From: JANRKG01 sp033763635
GTDB taxonomy: Bacteria > Cyanobacteriota > Cyanobacteriia > GCF-001939115
Direction of reading: 5' to 3'
DNA: 29,586 nt
Assembly (NCBI GenBank): GCA_033763635.1
Contig: JANRKG010000212.1
Span: forward strand, 1 to 29,586
Positions within the stretch are counted from its first letter, which is position 1; each line of letters starts with the position of its first letter. Positions 1 through 6,964 of the stretch are shown here, piece after piece. The translations under genes and the position numbers were made by a program. The notes below the pieces were generated by a model. The model was given only the letters and a program-made list of their open reading frames with translations, was not told where the DNA came from and did not search any database.

Positions 1-76
1 CACCGAGATGTAAGGAAACCGTTGCGTCAGGATTCGCAGCGAGGAACAGAATGGTTTTGACGGGTTCGGGTGACAT
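1..76 (-). CDS. N-terminus of a CHAT-like protein (partial, runs off the left edge)
   Basis: An ATG on the minus strand at position 76 opens a frame that stays open to the window edge, giving 25 residues that begin MSPEPVKTILFLAANPDATV. The KTILFLAANP block followed by a Leu-x-Leu pair resembles the start of many cyanobacterial CHAT-type (caspase-like) proteins, which commonly begin with ILFLAANP, a Thr and an LRLDEE stretch. The catalytic His and Cys of such a domain would lie outside this window. The gene is divergent from the GH13 gene, with about 115 bp between the two starts. No strong ribosome binding site is visible before the ATG. Family assignment rests only on the N-terminal motif and is tentative. 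Confidence 0.5.
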   Translation of the reverse strand, partial: MSPEPVKTILFLAANPDATVSLHLG

Positions 77-191
77 AGGTGATAAAGGGCAATCAGACAA
101 CCTGCCCCTTTCTTTATTATTCCCTGATGCAGAGAAGACAAAGCGAAAATGGCTGTAGGCTGATCGTGTCGTTTGCTCGATCGAATTGCTT

Positions 192-1652
192 ATGGAGATC
201 CAGACTCCGAATTGGGTGAAGTATGCTGTCTTCTATCAGATTTTTCCCGATCGTTTTGCCCGGAGTAAGCATCGCCGTAAGCGGCTGGCGGAATCTGTGA
301 ACTGGGAAGCCTGGGATGAGATGCCAACCCTCCAGGGCTACAAGGGGGGCGACCTCTGGGGCGTGATTGAACAGTTGAATTACTTGAAAGACCTGGGGAT
401 TAACGCGATTTACTTTACCCCGATTTTTCAATCTGCCAGTAACCACCGTTACCATACCCACGACTACTATACTGTGGACCCCATGCTGGGTGGAAATGCG
501 ACGTTCAAAGAGTTACTGGATGCAGCCCACGATCGCAATATCAAAGTCGTTCTTGATGGCGTATTCAACCACTCCAGTCGGGGCTTTTTCTTCTTCCATG
601 ATGTGTTGGAAAACGGACCCTATTCGCCCTGGGTGAAGTGGTTCAAAATCCATGACTGGCCACTCTCTCCTTACAATGGCGAGTATCCAGCGAATTACGA
701 AGGTTGGGCTGACAATCGAGCGCTTCCGGTGTTTAACCACGACAACCCGGAAGTGCGGGAATACATCATGGAGATCGCCGAATACTGGATCAAGTTTGGG
801 ATTGATGGGTGGCGGTTGGATGTACCCTTCGAGGTGAAGACAGAGGGCTTCTGGCAGGAATTTCGTCAGCGGGTGAAGGCGATTAACCCAGAAGCTTACA
901 TTGTCGGGGAAGTGTGGGGCGACTCGCGGGAGTGGTTGGATGGCACTCAGTTTGATGGGGTGATGAATTATTTGTTCACGGCTCCGACGATCGCCTTTGC
1001 CGCAGGCGATCGGGTGGTGATGGAGCAGGTGCAGGATCGGTCCTACCAGCCCTACCCACCGCTGTTTGCCGGAGACTATGCGGCGAAGATGCAAGAACTG
1101 CTGGACCTCTATCCCTGGGAAATTCAACTGACGCAACTCAACCTGCTTGCCAGCCATGATACGGCCCGGTTGCTGACGATCGCCGGAGGAGACAAAGCAA
1201 GCGTTCTGCTCTCAACTCTGTTGTTGATGACCTTTCCAGGCGCACCCAGCATCTATTACGGCGATGAAGTCGGGTTGCCAGGTGCGTTAGATCCCGACTC
1301 CCGACGAGGCTTTCCGCAAGAAACGCTTTGGGATCGGGAAACGCTGCAAGCCCATCGCAAATTGATCGCCTTGCGTCATACAAATCCCGTTCTGTGTGTT
1401 GGGAATTATCGAGTCGTCTATGCTCAGAGTACAGTATACGCCTTTGCCCGAACGCTCAACGATCAGGAAGTGATCGTGGCAGTGAATGTGGGAACGGCCC
1501 CGATGAAAGCGACGCTAGATTTAGCCAGTGCCGGACTCAAATCCCGTCCTGAGAAGATGTTGTATGGCTTGCCAGAAATTACCTGGGAAGTGCAGGAGGA
1601 TGGGCAAGTGGCGATCGATCTCCCTGCACGGGAGGGGGTGGTGCTGGGATAG
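192..1652 (+). CDS. GH13 alpha-amylase family, neopullulanase/cyclomaltodextrinase-like
   Basis: This is a 486-residue alpha-glucan hydrolase of glycoside hydrolase family 13, expected to act on alpha-1,4 (and perhaps alpha-1,6) linkages in maltodextrins, pullulan or cyclodextrins. The conserved regions are present in order: DGVFNH at about 122-127, GWRLD with nucleophile Asp210, VGEVWGD with acid/base Glu240, and SHD with Asp323. The YQIFPDRF start of the barrel and the LPVFNHDNPEV segment are typical of the neopullulanase/cyclomaltodextrinase branch. The N-terminal carbohydrate-binding domain usual in that branch is absent, so the protein starts directly at the barrel. No signal peptide is seen, so it is probably cytoplasmic and involved in glycogen or maltodextrin turnover. 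ATG 192 is chosen over an in-frame TTG six bases upstream. Exact substrate cannot be read from sequence. Confidence 0.9.
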   Translation: MEIQTPNWVKYAVFYQIFPDRFARSKHRRKRLAESVNWEAWDEMPTLQGYKGGDLWGVIEQLNYLKDLGINAIYFTPIFQSASNHRYHTHDYYTVDPMLGGNATFKELLDAAHDRNIKVVLDGVFNHSSRGFFFFHDVLENGPYSPWVKWFKIHDWPLSPYNGEYPANYEGWADNRALPVFNHDNPEVREYIMEIAEYWIKFGIDGWRLDVPFEVKTEGFWQEFRQRVKAINPEAYIVGEVWGDSREWLDGTQFDGVMNYLFTAPTIAFAAGDRVVMEQVQDRSYQPYPPLFAGDYAAKMQELLDLYPWEIQLTQLNLLASHDTARLLTIAGGDKASVLLSTLLLMTFPGAPSIYYGDEVGLPGALDPDSRRGFPQETLWDRETLQAHRKLIALRHTNPVLCVGNYRVVYAQSTVYAFARTLNDQEVIVAVNVGTAPMKATLDLASAGLKSRPEKMLYGLPEITWEVQEDGQVAIDLPAREGVVLG

Positions 1653-1653
1653 G

Positions 1654-2562
1654 TCACTGCTTGAGTGCCTTTTTCACCAGCTTGGAGATCTGGGAGGGCC
1701 GATCGGCAACGGGCACCTTGGCCCGTTTGAGGGCGGCAATTTTGCTCTCGACGGACCCAAAGCTGTTGGTTGCAGCAGAATCAAGCGTGACCCCAGCGAG
1801 TTGGGAGGCGAGAATGGCTCCCGCATGGCCCAGGTCTCGATCGCGGGGGATGGTGCGACCTGCGATGTACGCTACGACGGGTTTATCAATGGCCTCTGCG
1901 ATATAGCGGGCAGCGGCTTCTTCCCCGTCTCCTCCCATTTCTCCCACCAGGACGATCGCCTCGGTTTGCTCATCTTCATCTAAAATTTGGAGCCATTGAG
2001 AAAACGACGAACCGGGAATTGCATCACTGCCAATACCCACACAAATGGACTGACCTAACCCTGCGGCTGTCAATTCATAGGCAACTTCGTAGGTGAGCGT
2101 ACCGCTGCGACTAATCAAACCCACTGCACCCGGGTTGTAAAACTCCGCCGGATGGGTGCCGAGCAAAACCTGACCTGGAACGATAATACCGGGGCAATTG
2201 GGACCTACCACCAGGGTTTCCGTGACCTCGGCCTTCCGTAAGAGATGCACCATATCGAGGGGAGGTACTCCCTCCGTAATCAGGAGCAGTTGTCGAATGC
2301 CCGCTTCGATCGCCTCCAGCGCTGCATCCAAAACCAGATAGGGAGAAACAAACAGAATACTCAGGGTGACGGGGCCGATTACCTCCAATGCCTGCTCTAC
2401 CATATCGAAGACCTGAACCCCACACCACTGTTCGCCTCGGTGTCCAGGGCTGACCCCGGCCACAATGTTGGTTCCGTATTCCTTCATTAAAGTGGTATAG
2501 GTTGCTCCCAGGGGTTCGGTAATGCCCTGAATGAGTACCTTACTGTCAGCAGTGAAATTCAT
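1654..2562 (-). CDS. sucD: Succinyl-CoA synthetase (ADP-forming) alpha subunit
   Basis: This 302-residue subunit binds CoA and carries the phosphorylated histidine in the reversible conversion of succinyl-CoA, ADP and phosphate to succinate, CoA and ATP. The N-terminal Rossmann CoA-binding domain covers about residues 5-125, GPNCPGIIVPGQ follows at about 120-131, and the active-site loop GRTIPRDRDLGHAGAI places the phospho-His at residue 246. ATG 2562 lies just after the sucC stop (2567-2569) and has GAGG about 10 bases upstream, so it is preferred over an in-frame TTG at 2580 that would overlap sucC. It is translated after sucC as a two-gene operon. In cyanobacteria this enzyme sits in the lower branch of the modified TCA cycle. 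The stop codon is within two bases of the convergent GH13 stop. Confidence 0.93.
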   Translation of the reverse strand: MNFTADSKVLIQGITEPLGATYTTLMKEYGTNIVAGVSPGHRGEQWCGVQVFDMVEQALEVIGPVTLSILFVSPYLVLDAALEAIEAGIRQLLLITEGVPPLDMVHLLRKAEVTETLVVGPNCPGIIVPGQVLLGTHPAEFYNPGAVGLISRSGTLTYEVAYELTAAGLGQSICVGIGSDAIPGSSFSQWLQILDEDEQTEAIVLVGEMGGDGEEAAARYIAEAIDKPVVAYIAGRTIPRDRDLGHAGAILASQLAGVTLDSAATNSFGSVESKIAALKRAKVPVADRPSQISKLVKKALKQ

Positions 2563-2566
2563 ATAA

Positions 2567-3709
2567 TCAAGCCCTCGCAAGTTTCACTGCTTGATCAATC
2601 GCGTCATCCAGGCGATCGGTGATATAAAGATTTGTTGCATCCGGCACGGCTGTTTCTTGCGCCAGGGCAGACCCTTTACCCAGAAGCCGAACCACCAGAC
2701 GCGGGACACCAGGAGATTCGGGGGCCGTAAGCCAGGGACGGGGTAAACAGTCTTGCACCAGTTGGGTTAATTCTGCGAGGGTCATGACCCCACTCAGGAG
2801 ATTCAGTAAAATGACCCTGATCCTTGGTTGGTCGGCTAACTGTTTGATGCCCTGCGTCAGCCGTTCCTGTAAGGTTATGGGGGGCCAGGTGGGATGAAAC
2901 TCTCCGCCAATATTGAGGAAATGGGCAGGTTTTCCCCCGGCATTATAAAGCAGATCAACCGTTGTCATGGTTAATCCTGCTCCACTACAAATGATCCCAA
3001 TGTTGCCATCTAGATTCATGCAACGAAAAGGGGTTTTCAGGTTGTCAATCCGCTTGCTGACTAAACTAGCTAGTTCGGAATGACGACCCAGAGCACTGTC
3101 ATTGACGGTAACTTTGCCATCCAGGGCCATCACATCCCCTTTCGCATTAATGCCCAGAGGATTAATTTCCACCAGATCCAGATCTTTCAATAAAAACAGG
3201 CGATACATTTTTTCTACCACCTGGCTGATGGATTCAATCAGCACCCCTTGCAGCCCCATCTTAAGCGCCAAGCGACGGGCATAAAAAGGAGAAAATTCCT
3301 GGTCAACAATCACCTGATGCATCTGGTCGATCGCCTTCTCAACGCCCACCCCGCCCTGTTGCGATCCCAGCAATACGGGGCGACGCACAGAACTGTCTAA
3401 GGCGACGGCCAAGTAAAACTCTCGCTCGGCATCATATCGAGCTTCTGCCAACACCACCTCTGGCGACTCTCCCAGAATTGGCAGATTAAAGATAATTTGG
3501 GCAGCGGCGATCGCATCGATCGTATTTTCAACAAAACGAATTCCTCCGGCCCGACTCCGCCCACCCCGACGCACCTGGGATTTCAAAACAACGGGATAGG
3601 GGATTTTCAAGCCTTTCAGTTCTTTCGGTTGAGCAATCTGCTGAGATGGAAGGGTCGGAATCCCCATCTCTTGAAACAAGACCTTGGCCTGGTACTCTAG
3701 CAAGTCCAT
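2567..3709 (-). CDS. sucC: Succinyl-CoA synthetase beta subunit (ATP-grasp)
   Basis: A 380-residue beta subunit that binds nucleotide and succinate and pairs with the downstream SucD. The start MDLLEYQAKVLFQEMGIPT matches the family N-terminus. An ATP-grasp domain follows, with GGRSRAGGI at about residues 48-56 and EINPLGI at about 180-186. The CoA-ligase domain contains LDGNIGIICSGAGLTM. The segment usually written NIFGGI, which approaches the phospho-histidine, reads NLLSGV here, a mild divergence at an important loop. Length is close to the usual 385-400. Gene order sucC-sucD with adjacent stop and start supports assembly into one complex. Confidence 0.92.
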   Translation of the reverse strand: MDLLEYQAKVLFQEMGIPTLPSQQIAQPKELKGLKIPYPVVLKSQVRRGGRSRAGGIRFVENTIDAIAAAQIIFNLPILGESPEVVLAEARYDAEREFYLAVALDSSVRRPVLLGSQQGGVGVEKAIDQMHQVIVDQEFSPFYARRLALKMGLQGVLIESISQVVEKMYRLFLLKDLDLVEINPLGINAKGDVMALDGKVTVNDSALGRHSELASLVSKRIDNLKTPFRCMNLDGNIGIICSGAGLTMTTVDLLYNAGGKPAHFLNIGGEFHPTWPPITLQERLTQGIKQLADQPRIRVILLNLLSGVMTLAELTQLVQDCLPRPWLTAPESPGVPRLVVRLLGKGSALAQETAVPDATNLYITDRLDDAIDQAVKLARA

Positions 3710-3805
3710 TGGACGATTTGTGAAGCTTAAATAAAGATGCTCAGGCTTAGATCATACCGTATGGAAGGCAGAGGGTAGAGGGTAATCTACAATGCGGAAC
3801 TCTAA

Positions 3806-4067
3806 GGAGATTTCTGGAAAACAACCTACCCGCTGGTTTCGGCTTCGCTCAACCAGCATCCGCGCCCTGAGCGAAGTCGAAGGGCAACGGGTGCATCCCA
3901 CTTTTGCACAGTCGCCCCCCTCATCCCCCAACCCCTTCTCCCTCAGGGAGAAGGGGATCCGGATTTCAAAGGCCTTCTCCCAAAGGGAGAGGGATTTAGG
4001 GTGAGGGTTACACAACTGGGATGCACCCAAGGGCAACCCCCAGGTAAACTCTTTTCTGGAAATCTCC
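3806..4067 (+). repeat. Dispersed twin-hairpin repeat, copy A, split by a MITE
   Basis: The element begins GGAGATTTCTGGAAAAC (3806-3822) and ends with the near-inverse CTTTTCTGGAAATCTCC (4051-4067), matching at 14 of 17 positions. Inside are two hairpins. The first has stem GCTGGTT/AACCAGC (3832-3857) and loop TCGGCTTCGCTC. The second has stem CCCT/AGGG (3865-3884) and loop GAGCGAAGTCGA. The two 12-nt loops are complementary at 11 of 12 positions, with a G:U at the twelfth. Removing the inserted 140-bp element and one 9-bp duplication leaves 113 bp, close to the size of the copy at 22204-22315. This copy lies between the sucC start and the dehydrogenase stop. No coding function is seen. Confidence 0.8.
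3889..4028. mobile_element. 140-bp MITE with 12-bp terminal inverted repeats and 9-bp target duplication
   Basis: The ends are GGGTGCATCCCA (3889-3900) and TGGGATGCACCC (4017-4028), a perfect 12-bp inverted repeat that extends imperfectly inward. Directly flanking it on both sides is AAGGGCAAC (3880-3888 and 4029-4037), a perfect 9-bp target-site duplication. The interior is itself palindromic: CCCCTTCTCCCT pairs with AGGGAGAAGGGG around 3932-3955, CCTTCTCCC pairs with GGGAGAGG at about 3973-3991, and CCCTCATCCC near the left end opposes GGGTGAGGG near the right. There is no transposase gene, so it would depend on one elsewhere. A 9-bp duplication fits several DDE insertion-sequence families, but I cannot name the parent. 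Confidence 0.85.
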
Positions 4068-4088
4068 TAAGGATTGTTGGAAGTTTTT

Positions 4089-4151
4089 CCTTCTGCCCTC
4101 TGCCTGAATTTGCTTCTATTCCTTCTGCCCTTTACCCTCTGCCTTCCCGCC
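4089..4151. repeat. Degenerate heptamer repeats (TTCTGCC/CTCTGCC type)
   Basis: Two tracts, 4089-4104 and 4121-4151, consist of back-to-back variants of CCTTCTGCC, CCTCTGCC and CCCTTTACC. They resemble the short tandemly repeated repetitive (STRR) sequences known between genes in cyanobacteria. The second tract runs into the convergent dehydrogenase gene and supplies its stop codon and last few codons. A related tract in the opposite sense lies at about 3764-3783. Confidence 0.6.
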
Positions 4152-5040
4152 ACTCCTTCATCACCTCATTCAGCCCATAGAACCGTTGCCAGAAGCGATC
4201 GACGGCCCAGGTTGGCAAAAGTTTGTTGAGTAGAAATAGGAGCAGTCCGCCGTTGGTTGCTGCGAGATAGCGGGGACGAGGTTGGGGGTCGGTCATGGCT
4301 TGTAGAATCACCAGTGCAACCCGCTCACTGGTCCAGGCGCGGCTGCTGGTTTGCTGTTCCAGTTTATCGAGACGGGCGAAAGCGGCGCGGTAGGGAGTCT
4401 GGTCTGGATTGGGAATCGTGGCTTCCACCTGTTGGGCAACGATCGTAAAGAAATTGGTCGTGACAGGCCCCGGTTCTACGACACTCACCCGAATGTTGAA
4501 GGCTTCTAGTTCCATCCGCATCGCGTCACTGAGGGCTTCTAGGGCGAATTTGGAAGCACTGTATAATCCGCCAAAGGGAAAGGCGGTTCGCCCTGCGAGA
4601 GAACTAATGTTGATGATGCGTCCGCCGCCCTGATCCCGCATGGCGGGAATCAATGCCTGAGCGAGGGCCAGCGGTCCCAGAATGTTCACCTGAAACTGTC
4701 GTTGAGCAGAGGTGATCGGTACTAATTCCACCGGACCCATCTGACCATATCCAGCGTTATTGACCAGGACATCAACATGTCCAAACTGTTGAAGGCTCTT
4801 GTCCGCAAGAGATTGAGCCTGTTCCACGTCTGACAGATCGATTGGGACAACCAGAACTTCTGCCCCCGCTTTCCGGCAAGTGTCTGCGATCGTCTCCAAT
4901 TGAGTTTTGCTCCGGGCCGCTAACACCAATCGAATCCCCATGTAGTGTTGTGCCAGGGTTTGAGCCAGTGCCGCCCCAATTCCTGTGGAGGCTCCTGTAA
5001 TTAAGACAACTTGTTCAGCAAGGGAAGGGGAATAGACCAT
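4132..5040 (-). CDS. Classical short-chain dehydrogenase/reductase
   Basis: A 302-residue NAD(P)-dependent oxidoreductase of the classical SDR type. The dinucleotide-binding motif TGASTGIG is at 15-22, NNAG at 94-97, and the catalytic Ser147, Tyr160 and Lys164 lie in SSLAGRTAFPFGGLYSASK. Arg43 after the second strand (AARSK) suggests a preference for NADP(H); this is inference. The C-terminus beyond about residue 255 is an extension with a hydrophobic stretch (GGLLLFLLNKLLP) seen in SDRs that may touch membranes. The last codons (EWREGRG) are encoded by the heptamer repeat tract, so the C-terminal tail may have been reshaped by it. Substrate unknown. Monocistronic, with about 245 bp of divergent spacing from the sigma-factor gene. 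Confidence 0.88.
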   Translation of the reverse strand: MVYSPSLAEQVVLITGASTGIGAALAQTLAQHYMGIRLVLAARSKTQLETIADTCRKAGAEVLVVPIDLSDVEQAQSLADKSLQQFGHVDVLVNNAGYGQMGPVELVPITSAQRQFQVNILGPLALAQALIPAMRDQGGGRIINISSLAGRTAFPFGGLYSASKFALEALSDAMRMELEAFNIRVSVVEPGPVTTNFFTIVAQQVEATIPNPDQTPYRAAFARLDKLEQQTSSRAWTSERVALVILQAMTDPQPRPRYLAATNGGLLLFLLNKLLPTWAVDRFWQRFYGLNEVMKEWREGRG

Positions 5041-5285
5041 GCGTAACCTCTCATCTCAAAATTTGGTTTTTCTATCCTTGCAGATCCCTATGGGGATGGT
5101 AAGGAGATTGCAGGAAGGTTACGTCCCTCACCTGGGAGATACATGGAAGAGGAATTGCGATCGGTCAAATTGCAAGTATCCAATTGAACCTTTCTCTTCT
5201 GCTTCTGGTCTTAAATTCAGTACAAACATAAACCCCAGTTCGGGGCACTTGCCCAGCCAGACGGATGCTAACAGGAGTTGAGTGG

Positions 5286-5867
5286 GTGAACACCCAAACC
5301 CCCAATCGATCGCTACCGGAACCCGATGATAAGCCAGATGCCTATCTCGTGCAGTTATGCCTCCAGGGCGATCAACAGAGTTTTCGCTTGCTCTACCGTC
5401 GCCATCAGCAACGGGTGCGATCGATCCTTTACCAGATGTGCGGGTTAAGCACCCTGGATGACTTGGTACAGGAAGTCTTTCTGCGGGCCTGGAAAGGGTT
5501 GCCCCGCTTCCAGCAAACGGCCCAGTTTTCCACCTGGCTTTATCGAATTACCGTGAATGTAGCGTCAGATCAGCGTCAGTCCTTTGCCAGGGGTCGTTCC
5601 CATCTGCAAGTGCTTTCGAACCAGACTCCTACCCAGGCAGACGGCCCAGACCTGATAAATCTGCACTATCAGGATTTGGTTCAGCGGGGTCTGAGCCAAT
5701 TGAGTTTAGACCATCGCAGTGTCCTGGTTCTTCATGACTTGGAGGAAGTACCTCAAAAAGAAGTTTCCGAGATTTTGGGAATTCCCGTTGGCACCGTCAA
5801 ATCTCGCTTATTTCATGCCCGTAGTGCGATGCGAAAATATCTTGAAGCTCAAGGAGTCCGCTTATGA
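5286..5867 (+). CDS. ECF-type RNA polymerase sigma factor
   Basis: A 193-residue group-4 (ECF) sigma factor that redirects RNA polymerase to stress promoters. Region 2 (about 20-95) contains LDDLVQEVFLRAW and FSTWLYRITVN, used for core binding and -10 recognition. Region 4 (about 130-185) carries the helix-turn-helix QKEVSEILGIPVGTVKSRLFHAR for the -35 element. GTG 5286 is chosen because AGGAG sits 8 bases upstream at 5273-5277; an in-frame ATG at 5265 would put that site inside the gene. The stop overlaps the next start by 4 bases (ATGA), indicating translational coupling with its putative anti-sigma factor. ECF genes often regulate themselves, but no promoter can be called confidently. Confidence 0.92.
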   Translation: MNTQTPNRSLPEPDDKPDAYLVQLCLQGDQQSFRLLYRRHQQRVRSILYQMCGLSTLDDLVQEVFLRAWKGLPRFQQTAQFSTWLYRITVNVASDQRQSFARGRSHLQVLSNQTPTQADGPDLINLHYQDLVQRGLSQLSLDHRSVLVLHDLEEVPQKEVSEILGIPVGTVKSRLFHARSAMRKYLEAQGVRL

Positions 5868-6229
5868 CTCAATTCCCTGATGATGACTTGCCATTGACTG
5901 CGTTTCTGCGCCAGAACCGTTCAACCGTCCCCCCCGCAGCGATTGACTTTGAGGATCGGTTGATGGCGACGATCGCCGCTCCCCAACCCATCCAACAACC
6001 GCGTTCCCAATGGCGGCAACAACTCCGCTGGGCTGTCCCTACGACGATCGCCGCAAGTTTGTTGATCGCCATTGGTAGCTATCAGTGGATGACTCCTAAA
6101 ACTCCCACTGAGGCAGACCTGGCAAAGCTGGAGGCATTTATGCAAAACAGTTGGGAAGGCTCTGTACCCAATACATCTGGTACAGAAACTTTGTCTTTAG
6201 AAATGACCCATTCAGAACCATCGCTTTAG
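5864..6229 (+). CDS. Putative membrane-anchored anti-sigma factor
   Basis: A 121-residue protein with a cytoplasmic N-terminal part of about 55 residues, one transmembrane segment at about 56-75 (WAVPTTIAASLLIAIGSYQW), and a short external tail rich in Ser and Thr. It overlaps the sigma-factor gene by 4 bases, the classic arrangement of an ECF sigma factor and its inhibitor. The HxxxCxxC zinc motif of ZAS-type anti-sigma factors is absent, so the call rests on topology and gene position, not on a family motif. Its stop is followed by a strong GGAGGAGAGG site for the next gene, so all three genes are probably one operon. Confidence 0.65.
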   Translation: MTQFPDDDLPLTAFLRQNRSTVPPAAIDFEDRLMATIAAPQPIQQPRSQWRQQLRWAVPTTIAASLLIAIGSYQWMTPKTPTEADLAKLEAFMQNSWEGSVPNTSGTETLSLEMTHSEPSL

Positions 6230-6243
6230 TTAGGAGGAGAGGA

Positions 6244-6738
6244 ATGTTTCGTGCAGTATCGATGATCACAGCCCTGCTGCTGGGTTTCACTGGGTCGATC
6301 GCTGTCGCTCAGATAGCCCCTGATGGATTGTCTCGCATGGGTAATCCAGACACGATCGCCCAACGAGGACCGGGGGGGCGGGATGGGTTTCTGCGGGATC
6401 TTAATCTCAGTCAGGACCAAATTCAAAAAATTCAGGCGATTCGGAACCAGTACAAAGACCGCATGAATCAGCGGCGGCAAGCTTTTCAGCAAGCCCAGCG
6501 AGAACTACGAACGCTAATGGCAGGAACAGCCTCACGCGGACAAGTTCAAGAAAAATTCCGCCAGGTTCAATCCTTGCGGCAACAACTGGAGGAGTTACAT
6601 TTCAATAGCATGTTGGAAATGCGGGAAGTGCTGACTCCAGAGCAGCGGCAGAAGTTTGCCGATCGGATGCAGCAGGGCGGGCCTGGTCGCAGAGGTTCTG
6701 GTCGTCTCAGTCCCCAAGGAAACGGACAGCCATTTTGA
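6244..6738 (+). CDS. Spy/CpxP-like periplasmic LTxxQ-motif protein
   Basis: A 164-residue exported protein. Residues 1-22 form a signal peptide ending near VAQ. The mature part is almost all helical and charged, with two LTxxQ-type motifs: LSQDQ at 55-59 and LTPEQ at 130-134, as in the Spy/CpxP/CnrX group of periplasmic chaperones and stress or metal sensors. The C-terminus is rich in Gly, Arg and Pro. ATG 6244 directly follows GGAGGAGAGG; longer readings of the frame overlap the anti-sigma gene and lack the signal-peptide start. By analogy with CnrYXH and Cpx, it may sense or buffer envelope damage for the sigma/anti-sigma pair; this is inference from context. Confidence 0.8.
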   Translation: MFRAVSMITALLLGFTGSIAVAQIAPDGLSRMGNPDTIAQRGPGGRDGFLRDLNLSQDQIQKIQAIRNQYKDRMNQRRQAFQQAQRELRTLMAGTASRGQVQEKFRQVQSLRQQLEELHFNSMLEMREVLTPEQRQKFADRMQQGGPGRRGSGRLSPQGNGQPF

Positions 6739-6753
6739 GATTGATGGCAAAGG

Positions 6754-6942
6754 TTGAAAACGGGCAACCCCGATTCTAAGAATCAGGGTTGCCTTTTAGC
6801 TGATTACCTATCTCGATGCCGCCTGAGATTAGAGCAACATCAGCAAAAATACCCTTCCCCTTCCGATCCAACCGTAACCCTGGTGGAGATGATGGCACGA
6901 CGAGATGAACTAGTTCGCAATCTGTTTAATGCAATGATGTAG
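6754..6942 (+). CDS. Small hypothetical protein (doubtful)
   Basis: A 62-codon frame that opens at TTG 6754 and ends in VRNLFNAMM. Its first 15 codons lie on the terminator hairpin at 6763-6797, which argues against that start, and no ATG exists before codon 46. The C-terminal half (DPTVTLVEMMARRDELVRNLFNAMM) looks protein-like and helical. It could be a genuine small cyanobacterial gene with an unusual start or the remnant of one. Function unknown. Confidence 0.3.
   Translation: MKTGNPDSKNQGCLLADYLSRCRLRLEQHQQKYPSPSDPTVTLVEMMARRDELVRNLFNAMM
6763..6797 (+). terminator. Rho-independent terminator after the ECF operon
   Basis: GGCAACCC-C-GATTCT (6763-6777) pairs with AGAATC-A-GGGTTGCC (6779-6793), with one C/A mismatch, followed by TTTT. 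The long stem and T run just after the Spy-like gene mark the end of the three-gene operon. Confidence 0.85.
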
Positions 6943-6964
6943 CAGGTTTTATCGAGTCAACGCT

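Noticed and set aside
513..1157. A 214-codon minus-strand frame
   Set aside because: It lies wholly opposite the GH13 gene, whose catalytic motifs are intact, and has no recognisable protein pattern.
3752..4036. Frames on both strands in the sucC-dehydrogenase spacer
   Set aside because: Their codons are made of the MITE and twin-hairpin repeat; the peptides are palindrome products (SLREKG and the like), not proteins.
5039..5281. An 80-codon plus-strand frame upstream of the ECF sigma gene
   Set aside because: No ribosome binding site, no protein-like pattern, and it runs into the sigma-factor start; treated as the promoter region of the divergent pair.
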